From the NCBI GenBank assembly GCA_964590945.1, contig CAZPXF010000017.1, positions 1 through 29,635 of the forward strand: a stretch of 29,635 nucleotides of DNA. Direction: 5' to 3'. Positions 8,055 to 16,325 of the stretch are shown piece by piece. The translations under genes and the position numbers were made by a program. The stretch's first letter is position 1; each line of letters starts with the position of its first letter. The notes under the pieces are model-generated. The model searched no databases. It saw only the letters and a program-made list of their open reading frames with translations, and was not told the DNA's origin. The DNA is from CAZPXF01 sp964590945. Its GTDB lineage: Bacteria; Bacillota; Clostridia; Lachnospirales; Lachnospiraceae.

Positions 8055-8720
8055 TCACTGTCTCTCCCGTGTAATTTTTAATATTCTGGCTGCGACCTCG
8101 TCAATCGTAAGCTCAGACGAATCGAGATACACCGCGTCCTCCGCCTGCTTAAGCGGCGCAATCTCGCGGTTCATATCGCGTTCATCTCTCTTACGGATAT
8201 CATCCGCAATCATCTGCAGATCACAGTTTTCCCCCTTTTCAGTAAGCTCAAGGTATCTTCTCTTCGCGCGCGTTTCCACGCTGGCCGTGAGATAGATCTT
8301 TACCTGTGCTTCCGGCAGGATGTTCGTTCCGATATCCCTTCCATCCATAACGACGTCGTGCTCGTTTGCCAGATTTTTCTGAAGCATCAGAAGCTTTGCC
8401 CGCACCTCCGGAACAGCGGAGCTTACGGATGCCATATTTCCTACGGCCTCCTCCCGGAGATGTGATGTGACATTTTCCCCGTTCAGATACACCTGCTGCG
8501 CTCCGTTTTCATATGCGATGGAAATCTGCGCCCCCTCGCATTTTGTGCGGATGCCTTCCACATCTTCACGACCGACGTTATTGTTTAACAGATAAAGCGC
8601 CATTGCACGGTACATAGCTCCCGTATCGACATAAATAAAACCCAATTCTTTTGCGACAAGCTTTGCAATCGTACTTTTTCCTGCTCCGGCCGGCCCGTCA
8701 ATCGCTATATTAAATCCCAT
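8055..8720 (-). CDS. cmk: Cytidylate kinase
   Basis: Cmk phosphorylates CMP and dCMP using ATP in the cytoplasm. The 221-residue protein has the P-loop GPAGAGKST (about 9-17), the YVDTGAMYRA motif and DGRDIGT, all diagnostic of bacterial CMP kinases. RDERDMNRE..PL in the C-terminal half fits the LID/substrate region. The ATG at 8718-8720 has a GGAGGAAG site. It lies 13 bases after the flavoprotein gene and 4 before ispH; cmk-ispH-rpsA is a recurrent clostridial order. Confidence 0.96.
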   Translation of the reverse strand: MGFNIAIDGPAGAGKSTIAKLVAKELGFIYVDTGAMYRAMALYLLNNNVGREDVEGIRTKCEGAQISIAYENGAQQVYLNGENVTSHLREEAVGNMASVSSAVPEVRAKLLMLQKNLANEHDVVMDGRDIGTNILPEAQVKIYLTASVETRAKRRYLELTEKGENCDLQMIADDIRKRDERDMNREIAPLKQAEDAVYLDSSELTIDEVAARILKITRERQ

Positions 8721-8733
8721 GTTTCTTCCTCCA

Positions 8734-9975
8734 TTATCTTAATCGTTCTGCGCAGCCCATTGCCGCGCTGTATCCGGTTGACCATGCAATCTGAAGATTA
8801 TAGCCTCCGGTCATCGCATCCAGATCCAAAACCTCTCCCGCAAAGAAAAGTCCCTGCACCTTTTTAGACTCCATTGTAGATGGATCTATTTCCTTTACAG
8901 ATACGCCGCCCTTCGTAATAATCGCTTCTTCAAAACCGCGAAGGCCGCATATCGTCATCGGGAGCTGCTTCATCAGCTTGACCAGCTTCCGGCGCTCTGC
9001 CTTTGTGATCTCATTTACCCGCTTTCCGGGAGAAATACCGGATAACCGGATGATAACCGGTACCATCTTTGCAGGAAGGAGAGCTCCCAGCGCATTTTTA
9101 TACTGACGGTTCAGGTTCTCCTCAAAGTCCCGCAGAATCCGTTTGTCAAGCTTGTCCTCATTCAAAGCCGGTTTCAGATCGACAAACGCATCCAGATCGC
9201 CCTTACAAAGCGCCTTCCCTACATGACTGCTGGCGCTAAGTACAAGCGGGCCGGATATCCCGAAATGCGTAAAAAGCATCTCCCCGAATTCCCGGTAAAG
9301 ACATCTGCTCCCCCGGCAGACTGACAGTTCTACATTTTTCAGGGACAACCCCTGGAGTTCTCTTACGTAGGCTTCCCGCGTCTCCATCGGAACAAGGGAA
9401 GGCATACATTCCGTCACCTTGTGTCCCGCCTGTCCGGCAAATTTATACCCGTCTCCGGTCGAGCCGGTCGATGCATAGGAACGTCCGCCTGTGGCTATGA
9501 TACAGGCATCGCAGGCGAATCTTTGATTTCCATTGTAACTGACAGCTGAAATTTTCCCGTCTGTGATCTCGATTCCGGAAATAACAGTTTTCAGATGGAC
9601 CTTTACCCCGGCAGCTTCCATTTCATTTTTCAGGGCGCGTATCACATCGGACGAGTGGTCCGAACACGGAAACACACGGTTGCCCCGCTCGATCTTCAGG
9701 CGCAGCCCGGCTTTTTCAAAAAAATCCATAACATTTTCATTTGTAAATCTGTAAAAGCTACTGTATAAAAACTTCGGATTGGAAACTACATTTTCAAACA
9801 GAGTTTCCATATCGGAAGCATTGGTAAGGTTGCATCTTCCTTTTCCGGTTATATATAATTTTTTCCCTAATTTTTCATTTTTTTCAAATACATGCACGTC
9901 TATGCCGCATCTGGCCGCATAGACAGACGCCATCATGCCTGCGGCTCCTCCGCCGATCACTGCAATTTTCTTCAT
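8734..9975 (-). CDS. BaiN/HI0933-family FAD-dependent oxidoreductase
   Basis: A 413-residue flavoprotein of the HI0933/YhiN/BaiN family. The N-terminal FAD fold shows IGGGAAGMMA (about 7-16), FEKNEKLGKKL and the family signature TGKGRCNLTNA. ATGGRSYASTGSTGDGY lies mid-protein, and GGYNLQIAWSTGYSAA near the C-terminus closes the FAD site. One member, BaiN, has been linked to bile-acid 7-dehydroxylation, but the family is nearly universal in Clostridia and most members have no assigned substrate, so no symbol is given. It lies 3 bases after the RpiR gene and 13 before cmk. Confidence 0.92.
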   Translation of the reverse strand: MKKIAVIGGGAAGMMASVYAARCGIDVHVFEKNEKLGKKLYITGKGRCNLTNASDMETLFENVVSNPKFLYSSFYRFTNENVMDFFEKAGLRLKIERGNRVFPCSDHSSDVIRALKNEMEAAGVKVHLKTVISGIEITDGKISAVSYNGNQRFACDACIIATGGRSYASTGSTGDGYKFAGQAGHKVTECMPSLVPMETREAYVRELQGLSLKNVELSVCRGSRCLYREFGEMLFTHFGISGPLVLSASSHVGKALCKGDLDAFVDLKPALNEDKLDKRILRDFEENLNRQYKNALGALLPAKMVPVIIRLSGISPGKRVNEITKAERRKLVKLMKQLPMTICGLRGFEEAIITKGGVSVKEIDPSTMESKKVQGLFFAGEVLDLDAMTGGYNLQIAWSTGYSAAMGCAERLR

Positions 9976-9978
9976 ATG

Positions 9979-10899
9979 TCAATCCTTTTTCTTTGTTGGA
10001 AAAGCAGAGGAAACTGTGACCTGTTCCAGATCATCTTTACTGTACACCTGATAATCATCCCAGATATTTTCCAGCATCTCCAGCGTCTCCACAACGCTCT
10101 TCTGCTTCTTCATGCAGAGCGCTACTACAAGCGCGTTGATCACGCTGAGCGGCGCTACAAGAGAATCCACGATCGACGCCATGTCGCTTCTGGCGATCAG
10201 ATTGCAGGAAGAATACAGATTGATCGGCGAATGCACGCTGTCCGTCAAAGTGATGACATTGGCCTTTCTGTTGCTCGCAAATTCCAGCGCCTTTAACGTA
10301 CGCATGGAATACCTTGGGAAACTGATCCCTATGATCGTATCCTCCTCGCCGATCCGGATCATCTGTTCGAAAATCTCGCTGGAGCTGCAAGTTGTCACAA
10401 GAGTTACATCATCCAAAACCAGATTCAGATAATAGGAAAGGAAATTCGCAAGCGGAGCGCAGCTCCGTATTCCGATCACGTAGACACGCCTTGACCTCAG
10501 GATCATGTCCACAGCGGATTCAAAAGCTTTCTGATCGATCTCCGTCATAGTAAGCTTGATCTTTTCAATATCGGACTGAAGAACGGAGGTCAGGATCTCC
10601 GTCTGACTGATCCTTCCGTATGTCACTTCCATGCGCTGTATGGAATTCAGTTTATTCCGAACCAGTTCTTCCAGCGCACGCTGAAATTCAGGATAACCCT
10701 TGTAGCCAAGCTGCGTTGCAAAACGGACGACCGTGGATTCACTGACGCCTACAACCTTTCCAAGCTTTGCCGCCGTAAGAAAGACCGCTTTATCATAATT
10801 ATCCGTGATATAAGCCGCCAGTTTTTTCTGGCCTTTACTCATTTTCTGATAACGTTCTTTAATTCTTATAAGCAATTCACTCGATGACTGATTGCCCAT
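9979..10899 (-). CDS. RpiR/MurR-family transcriptional regulator with SIS domain
   Basis: The 306-residue protein has an N-terminal RpiR-type helix-turn-helix; LGKVVGVSESTVVRFATQLGYKGYPEFQ (about 46-73) is the recognition region. A C-terminal SIS sugar-phosphate binding domain follows at about 125-260 (VYVIGIRSCAPLANFLSYYL, then GISFPRYSMRTLKAL). Family members sense phosphosugars and repress or activate sugar or wall-recycling genes. No sugar gene is adjacent; it heads a string of baiN-like, cmk, ispH and S1 genes. The ATG at 10897-10899 has a GGAGGCGAT site. Its ligand and targets are not deducible from the window. Confidence 0.9.
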   Translation of the reverse strand: MGNQSSSELLIRIKERYQKMSKGQKKLAAYITDNYDKAVFLTAAKLGKVVGVSESTVVRFATQLGYKGYPEFQRALEELVRNKLNSIQRMEVTYGRISQTEILTSVLQSDIEKIKLTMTEIDQKAFESAVDMILRSRRVYVIGIRSCAPLANFLSYYLNLVLDDVTLVTTCSSSEIFEQMIRIGEEDTIIGISFPRYSMRTLKALEFASNRKANVITLTDSVHSPINLYSSCNLIARSDMASIVDSLVAPLSVINALVVALCMKKQKSVVETLEMLENIWDDYQVYSKDDLEQVTVSSAFPTKKKD

Positions 10900-10942
10900 A
10901 CTCTATCGCCTCCGAACTTATACCTTTTCCCCGCTTCTTCCT

Positions 10943-10971
10943 ATCATAAATACTTTTTTCATTTCGTGCAA
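10943..10971 (-). promoter_or_regulatory. Promoter of the RpiR-headed gene string
   Basis: On the minus strand TTGCAC (10966-10971) and TATGAT (10943-10948) are separated by 17 bases, upstream of the RpiR gene and downstream of the decarboxylase terminator. The match is moderate, but position and spacing are right. Confidence 0.6.
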
Positions 10972-11019
10972 GTCCAAATCCCGTTATTTCCTTTACATCC
11001 AGCACATTTATCAAGCGAT

Positions 11020-11060
11020 AAAAAATCCCGGCTTATCACATCTCTATGAAAAGCCGGAAT
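11020..11060 (-). terminator. Terminator of the carboxyltransferase / Na+ pump cluster
   Basis: On the minus strand ATTCCGGCTT and AAGCCGGGAT pair into a long stem with an A/T-rich apex, followed by TTTTTTAT. It lies about 43 bases beyond the alpha-subunit stop and ends the five-gene transcript. Confidence 0.9.
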
Positions 11061-11103
11061 ATGGATTATGATTAAAAGAATAAACTCTGTGTCCGCCGCC
11101 TGA

Positions 11104-12504
11104 TTAAACCGGATAAGATCCGTTCTCTGTATCGGCAACGGTCTGGTCAACCTTTGTCTGCTGAGCCTCACGGTATTTGAAGAAGTCTACGGCAACCTGC
11201 GGGAACAAAGCATAGGATAATACATCCTCGTCCTGCTGTTTCCACTGTTTCATCTCGCTCTCCAGCTTATCAAGCTCCGGCTCAAGAAGATCTGCCGGCC
11301 GGCATGTGATAGTTTCTGCGTCCCCGATGCATTTTTCAACGACATCCGGATCAAACGGCTTAACAGTTGCGCCATATTTTCCGCTTAATACATCCTTCGT
11401 CTCTTTTGTCACCATTTTGTAACGCTCACCCATCAGGACATTAAATACAGCCTGCGTGCCAACGATCTGGGAGCTTGGAGTAACAAGCGGCGGCTCGCCG
11501 AGATCTTTACGAACTCTTGGTACTTCTTCCAGTACTTCATAGAACTTATCTTCCGCATTCTGCTCTTTGAGCTGGGAAGTAAGGTTGGAAAGCATTCCGC
11601 CTGGTACCTGATATAGAAGAGTCTTGATGTTAACGCCAAGGTTCTTTGGATTCAAAAGACCGCTCTCAAGAGCCTCGTCACGGATCGGCCGGAAGTAATC
11701 AGCGATCTCAGCCAGAAGATTCTGGTCAAATCCAGTATCATATTCTGTTCCCTTGAACGTCTCAACCATAACCTCCGTAGCCGGCTGGCTTGTGCCAAGC
11801 GCGAATGGCGATATGGCTGTATCGATCACATCAACGCCTGCTTCTACTGCCTTCAAATATGTCATGGACGCAACGCCTGATGTATAATGTGTATGAAGCT
11901 GGATCGGAAGATCTGTTGCCTCCTTCATCGCCTTGATCAGTTCTGTCGCCTTATATGGAACAAGCAGACCCGCCATATCCTTGATACAGATAGAATTTGC
12001 ACCCATCTCCTCAATCCTCTTTGCCGTCTCTACCCAGTAATCCAGCGTATATGCATCGCCAAGCGTATAGGAAAGAGCCACCTGTGCATGCGCGCCCTCC
12101 TTATTTGCTGCCGTCACTGCTGTCTGTAAGTTCCTGAGATCATTCAGGCAATCAAAGATACGGATGATATCGATCCCGTTAGCTGCTGATTTCTGTACAA
12201 AATACTCCACAACATCGTCTGCATATGGACGGTATCCAAGGATATTCTGCCCGCGGAACAGCATCTGAAGCTTTGTATTCTTAAACCCATCACGGAATTT
12301 ACGAAGTCTGTCCCATGGATCCTCTTTCAGGAAACGAAGGGAAGCATCGAATGTAGCGCCGCCCCAGCACTCAACGGAATGGTATCCGACCTTGTCCATC
12401 TTATCGATGATCGGAAGCATCTGCTCCGTTGTCATACGGGTAGCGATCAGTGACTGATGAGCGTCACGTAAAATAGTTTCTGTAATTTTAATAGGCTTTG
12501 CCAT
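11104..12504 (-). CDS. oadA: Oxaloacetate decarboxylase alpha / transcarboxylase 5S-type carboxyltransferase
   Basis: A 466-residue biotin-dependent carboxyltransferase acting on the oxaloacetate/pyruvate pair. It has the DRE-TIM type opening TETILRDAHQSL with metal-binding D14. K175 in CIKDMAGL is the catalytic Lys, and H204/H206 in LHTHYTSG are metal ligands. The C-terminal conserved region follows, but there is no biotin-carrier domain: the protein ends shortly after VAVDFFKYR, whereas many OadA proteins continue to an MKM biotin site. The carrier is encoded separately at 13725-14096. The protein equals the 5S subunit of propionibacterial transcarboxylase or PycB in architecture. The ATG has a GGAGGT site; it is the last gene of the cluster, before a terminator. 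Confidence 0.92.
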   Translation of the reverse strand: MAKPIKITETILRDAHQSLIATRMTTEQMLPIIDKMDKVGYHSVECWGGATFDASLRFLKEDPWDRLRKFRDGFKNTKLQMLFRGQNILGYRPYADDVVEYFVQKSAANGIDIIRIFDCLNDLRNLQTAVTAANKEGAHAQVALSYTLGDAYTLDYWVETAKRIEEMGANSICIKDMAGLLVPYKATELIKAMKEATDLPIQLHTHYTSGVASMTYLKAVEAGVDVIDTAISPFALGTSQPATEVMVETFKGTEYDTGFDQNLLAEIADYFRPIRDEALESGLLNPKNLGVNIKTLLYQVPGGMLSNLTSQLKEQNAEDKFYEVLEEVPRVRKDLGEPPLVTPSSQIVGTQAVFNVLMGERYKMVTKETKDVLSGKYGATVKPFDPDVVEKCIGDAETITCRPADLLEPELDKLESEMKQWKQQDEDVLSYALFPQVAVDFFKYREAQQTKVDQTVADTENGSYPV

Positions 12505-12534
12505 TTTCTATACCTCCATTAATTGAACCAAGTC

Positions 12535-13689
12535 TTAAATACCTACGCCGAAGATAGCCATGAAAGTTCCGGCCGCTACGGCTGTACCGATAACGCCTGC
12601 AACGTTCGGACCCATTGCATGCATCAGAAGGAAGTTTGTAGGGTCAGCCTCTGCACCGACCTTCTGCGAAACCCTGGCTGCCATAGGCACCGCAGATACA
12701 CCGGCGGATCCGATCAGAGGATTTACCTTTCCTCCGGTCAGCTTGCACATCAGCTTTCCGAACACGACGCCTGCGGCTGTACCGAATGCAAACGCTACAA
12801 GTCCAAGCACTACGATCTTAATGGTATCAAGGTTCAGGAACGCCTCGGCGCTTGTCGTTGCACCTACGGACGTGCCAAGAAGGATGACGACGATGTACAT
12901 AAGTGCATTGGATGCTGTCTCTGTGAGCTGACGTACAACGCCGGACTCTTTGAACAGGTTGCCAAGCATCAGCATACCAACCAGAGGCGCTGTTGTAGGA
13001 AGGATCATACAAACAACGATCGTTACAACAACAGGGAAAAGGATTCTTTCCAGCTTTGTCACCGGACGCAGCTGCTCCATCTTGATCTTGCGCTCTTTCT
13101 CCGTTGTAAGAAGCTTCATAATAGGCGGCTGAATGATCGGCACAAGCGACATATATGTGTAGGCTGCCACCGCGATCGGACCAAGGTAAGCCGTCTGTTG
13201 CAGTTTTCCTGCGAGGAAGATAGATGTAGGACCATCCGCTCCGCCGATAATGGAAATAGCTGCCGCCGCCTTATCACTGAATCCCAGAGCCATAGCTCCA
13301 AGATAAGCTGCAAAAATACCAAACTGAGCTGCCGCTCCGAGAAGGAAGCTCTTTGGATTCGCGATCAACGGGCCGAAATCCGTCATTGCGCCAACTCCGA
13401 GAAAGATCAGAGAAGGAAGGATCGACCACTCATCCAATAAGTAGAAGTAATAGAACAGTCCGCCTGTTCCATTTGCAGAATCCTCAATCGCCAGCATAAT
13501 ATCCGGATAGATATTAACCAGCAGCATACCAAATGAGATTGGTACGAGAAGCAACGGCTCAAATTCATACCTAATTGCCAAGAATAGGAAAAAACATGCT
13601 ACGACAATCATAACAATATTGCCTACTGAAAGGTTCAAAAATGCTGTCTGCTGCACGAGGTTTCCTAATGTATTCAATATATAATCCAT
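12535..13689 (-). CDS. oadB: Na+-translocating decarboxylase beta subunit
   Basis: The 384-residue integral membrane protein belongs to the OadB/MmdB/GcdB family. In these pumps it decarboxylates carboxybiotin and moves Na+ across the cytoplasmic membrane. Many hydrophobic helices are visible. Family motifs include FLGVGAMTDFGPLIANP, GGADGPTSIF (region of the Na+-binding Asp) and GSAGVSAVPMAARVSQ near the C-terminus. The ATG at 13687-13689 has a GGAGGTT site. It lies between the biotin carrier (35 bases) and the alpha subunit (30 bases). Its presence implies that the cluster can couple decarboxylation to Na+ transport. Confidence 0.95.
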   Translation of the reverse strand: MDYILNTLGNLVQQTAFLNLSVGNIVMIVVACFFLFLAIRYEFEPLLLVPISFGMLLVNIYPDIMLAIEDSANGTGGLFYYFYLLDEWSILPSLIFLGVGAMTDFGPLIANPKSFLLGAAAQFGIFAAYLGAMALGFSDKAAAAISIIGGADGPTSIFLAGKLQQTAYLGPIAVAAYTYMSLVPIIQPPIMKLLTTEKERKIKMEQLRPVTKLERILFPVVVTIVVCMILPTTAPLVGMLMLGNLFKESGVVRQLTETASNALMYIVVILLGTSVGATTSAEAFLNLDTIKIVVLGLVAFAFGTAAGVVFGKLMCKLTGGKVNPLIGSAGVSAVPMAARVSQKVGAEADPTNFLLMHAMGPNVAGVIGTAVAAGTFMAIFGVGI

Positions 13690-13724
13690 TTTTTAACCTC
13701 CATGTTTGCTGCTATTAGCGAATA

Positions 13725-14096
13725 CTAGTTCAATGTTGCCAGAACCTGTCCAGCCTCGCATGCATCGCCAACTGCAACATTGATACCTGCAACGGTTCCA
13801 CCTTCCGGAGCCACAACCGGGATCTCCATCTTCATAGCTTCCACAATCAGAACTGTATCACCCTTCGAGAGCTTCTGTCCAACGCTGGCCTCAATCTTGA
13901 ATACCTTACCTGCCGCGCCTGCTTTCACCTCGACAGAACCTGCGGAAGCCGGAGCTGCTGCCTTCTTTGGCGCAGCCTTCGGAGCCGCTTTTGGAGCCGC
14001 TGCAGTCGGCGCTGCCGGCGCCGCAACACCATCTTTGTTCTCCTCAACTGTTACGTCATATACGTTTCCGTTTACTGTAATTGTATAGCTTTTCAT
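13725..14096 (-). CDS. Biotin carboxyl carrier protein of the decarboxylase cluster
   Basis: The 123-residue protein has a short beta-rich N-terminus (TITVNGNVYDVTVEE). An Ala/Pro/Lys linker follows at about 24-52, built of repeats like AAPKAAPKK, and then a biotinyl domain with K89 in VEAMKME as the biotinylation site. The linker would let the biotin swing between carboxyltransferase and beta subunit. It corresponds to the gamma/delta-type carrier of glutaconyl- or methylmalonyl-CoA decarboxylases and the 1.3S subunit of transcarboxylase. The ATG is preceded by ATGGAGGATTGAAAA, an 18-base leader repeated exactly before the 12S-like gene. Confidence 0.95.
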   Translation of the reverse strand: MKSYTITVNGNVYDVTVEENKDGVAAPAAPTAAAPKAAPKAAPKKAAAPASAGSVEVKAGAAGKVFKIEASVGQKLSKGDTVLIVEAMKMEIPVVAPEGGTVAGINVAVGDACEAGQVLATLN

Positions 14097-14112
14097 TTTT
14101 CAATCCTCCATA

Positions 14113-14877
14113 TTAAATCCATTTGTTTGTTTTTCTTCGTTTAATGGAACGAACCACAAAACCGTCTGCGGATGTTCCTTCTGCCGCCGCAATTGCCGCT
14201 GAGATAACTGCAACAAGTTCCAGATCGTCGTCTTCTTCCTCTTCCTCTGCTGTGTATGTCTCGGTTGTCAGCGTCTTTGGCTCCGGAGCGGCCATTGCAG
14301 GCTCTTTCTTCTGGAGCAGCTTTGGAATAAACCCAAGCAGATAGATAATAAAGGAAATTAAAATCAATATAACAAATACGGTTCCCATACCGAGCACGGT
14401 ATTCAGTCCGGCCTTGGTAAGGATCTCGCCGATCGTATAGTCGCCGTTGACAGCCATGGAAGTTACCTGACTGTCTTCATCAAAGAACATGGAAATCGAT
14501 GCGCTTCTTTCTGAAAATTCAGCATCCATTACCAGTTCGATCTCCGTGCTTTTCTCTTTCACTTTGGCATTCTCGAAATCACAGGATACCAATGTACCAT
14601 ACTCGTCCACCGCAGCCTGCCATGTATGGATCAACTGGACAAAATTCTCCGATTCGATCGGAAGGCTGTTCTGAAGCATGGTCAGATCCAGTTCCAGTTC
14701 GGACGCCTCCGTATACTGTGCAAAGTTCTCATCCGTCATCTGAGAAAAGCTTGAGATGAAGATGCTCGCTTCGCTCTGCAATGTAGCCTTGTCATAGCTG
14801 ATGCTTTCCTTTCCGCATCCGGTAAAAGCAAACATCAGCACAAGAATACACGCAATTAAACTCATTCTCTTTTTCAC
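14113..14877 (-). CDS. OadG-type gamma subunit with lipoprotein-like extracytoplasmic domain
   Basis: The 254-residue protein starts with a signal sequence ending in FTGC, a lipobox with C21 as probable lipid site. A domain of about 130 residues follows (SFSQMTDENFAQYTEASELELD onward) that I do not recognise beyond a likeness to small clostridial lipoprotein domains. Next is one membrane helix at about 159-184, then an acidic run (211-219). The final LVAVISAAIAAAEG.SADGFVVRSIKRR is typical of OadG-family gamma subunits. Ordinary OadG is about 80-120 residues. The start is GTG at 14875-14877 with a GAGGTGAAG site. Topology: outside domain, one crossing, cytoplasmic C-terminus meeting beta and carrier. 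Confidence 0.85.
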   Translation of the reverse strand: MKKRMSLIACILVLMFAFTGCGKESISYDKATLQSEASIFISSFSQMTDENFAQYTEASELELDLTMLQNSLPIESENFVQLIHTWQAAVDEYGTLVSCDFENAKVKEKSTEIELVMDAEFSERSASISMFFDEDSQVTSMAVNGDYTIGEILTKAGLNTVLGMGTVFVILILISFIIYLLGFIPKLLQKKEPAMAAPEPKTLTTETYTAEEEEEDDDLELVAVISAAIAAAEGTSADGFVVRSIKRRKTNKWI

Positions 14878-14891
14878 TGTGCTTCACCTCG

Positions 14892-16325
14892 CTAAACTGT
14901 TCCATGTTTCTTGTCCGGGCGGTCTTCTCTCTTAGTTAAGAGCATCTCAAATGCCCCGATCAGATATTTCCTTGTATCTGCAGGGTCGATGATCGCATCC
15001 ACATAACCGCGTCTTGCTGCAGCATCCGGACTGGACTGAAGCTCCTGGTATTCGGAAGCTTTCTCGCTGATCACATCCGCATTCTCTTTGCTGTACATGA
15101 TCTTAGCGGCAAGCTTAGGATCCATCATGCCGATCTCACTGTCCGGCCATGCATAGACAAGGTCGGCGCCGATCGATTTGCTGTTCATTGCAACGCAGGC
15201 GCTTCCGTAAGCCTTTCCTGTCACTACATTTACTTTCGGAACTGTTGCGCTGGCGAATGCGTAGATCAGCCTGGCGGACTCACGTGCAATACTCTTCTCG
15301 GAGCACTTTGTTGCGCTGTATCCCGTTACATTTGTCAGTGTCAGGACCGGAATGCTGAACGCATCGCAGAAATTCACAAAATCAGCCGCCTTCCTGCAGG
15401 CGCGGGAGGTCAGAACGGCGTCCATTTTCTCCGAAAGGTTGCCATCCCCGTCATAGATCTCCGTACGGTTGGCAACAGCGCCGACGGTTGTTCCGTTCAG
15501 ACGGATAAACGCTGTTACGATCTCTTTTGCGTAGTCAGCCTTAGACTCGAAAATGATATTATCATCAGAAATGGACGTCAGGACATATCCGGCATCACCG
15601 GCAGCATCTGCAATATCGCATACACGGTTCAGATCGTCCAGACATTCATCATAAGAACCTGTATCTTCATTGTTGGCCGGGAGCATACAGATCAGATTGC
15701 GGATCTGCGCGTAAATCTCTTCCTCAGAGCCGACAAAATCAGCAAGACCTGCTTCTTCGCTCTGGAACTGCGCGGAGGATGTGTCGCACTTCTCAATGCT
15801 GTTTCCTTCCAGCGCATTCGGGGAATTGACAAACAGTTTGCCCTTCCCGCTTTCAATAAATGTAAAATCCGTCAGTGCAGGAACGACCGCAAGACCGCCG
15901 CCGCAGGTTCCTAAGATCGCTGTGATCTGCGGGATCACACCGGAAGCAAGCGTCTGTTTCATATATAATGTTCCGAATGCATGTAAAGCATCCGTAGCTT
16001 CCTGAAGGCGAAGACCTGCGCAATCGATCAGGCCTATCACAGGAGCGCCCATCTTCATCGCCATATCATAGATACGGGTAATCTTCTTCGCATGCATCTC
16101 TCCAATAGCGCCCTTAAGAACAGCCGGATCCTGACTGTAAACATAAACAAGATTCCCGTCGATCAGTCCATAACCTGTAATAACACCGTCTGCTGGAGTT
16201 TCTTTCGCTTTTAAATTGAAGTCTGTCGCACGCGCCGTGACAGCGCCGCCGATCTCAACAAAGCTATTCTCATCAAGCAAGGCTTCTATTCGCCTGCAAG
16301 CTGAGTTATCTGTTGTGTTACTCAT
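14892..16325 (-). CDS. Divergent 12S/MmdA-like acyl-CoA carboxyltransferase
   Basis: A 477-residue carboxyltransferase with two crotonase-like halves. GVITGYGLIDGNLVYVYSQD, GEMHAKKITRIYDMA and GVIPQITAILG mark the N-terminal half. GKAYGSACVAMNSKSIGADLVYAWPDSEIGMM and RRGYVDAIIDPADTR mark the C-terminal half. It matches MmdA and the 12S transcarboxylase subunit, which use CoA esters such as methylmalonyl-CoA. It is shorter at the N-terminus than the usual 510-520 residues. The common DSGGARIQEG and GPCAGGA loops read DCAGLRLQEA and GTCGGGL, so the substrate is uncertain. It is the first gene of the cluster, with a GGAGG site and a promoter at 16384-16412. Confidence 0.82.
   Translation of the reverse strand: MSNTTDNSACRRIEALLDENSFVEIGGAVTARATDFNLKAKETPADGVITGYGLIDGNLVYVYSQDPAVLKGAIGEMHAKKITRIYDMAMKMGAPVIGLIDCAGLRLQEATDALHAFGTLYMKQTLASGVIPQITAILGTCGGGLAVVPALTDFTFIESGKGKLFVNSPNALEGNSIEKCDTSSAQFQSEEAGLADFVGSEEEIYAQIRNLICMLPANNEDTGSYDECLDDLNRVCDIADAAGDAGYVLTSISDDNIIFESKADYAKEIVTAFIRLNGTTVGAVANRTEIYDGDGNLSEKMDAVLTSRACRKAADFVNFCDAFSIPVLTLTNVTGYSATKCSEKSIARESARLIYAFASATVPKVNVVTGKAYGSACVAMNSKSIGADLVYAWPDSEIGMMDPKLAAKIMYSKENADVISEKASEYQELQSSPDAAARRGYVDAIIDPADTRKYLIGAFEMLLTKREDRPDKKHGTV

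Noticed and set aside
8734..9975. Assignment of the flavoprotein as BaiN with a bile-acid role
   Set aside because: No other bai gene is in the window, and the family is widespread in bacteria that do not transform bile acids.
12523..13440. Open frame of about 305 codons on the plus strand
   Set aside because: It is antisense to oadB, a clear membrane pump subunit, and its translation is a Cys/His/Arg-rich string without domains.
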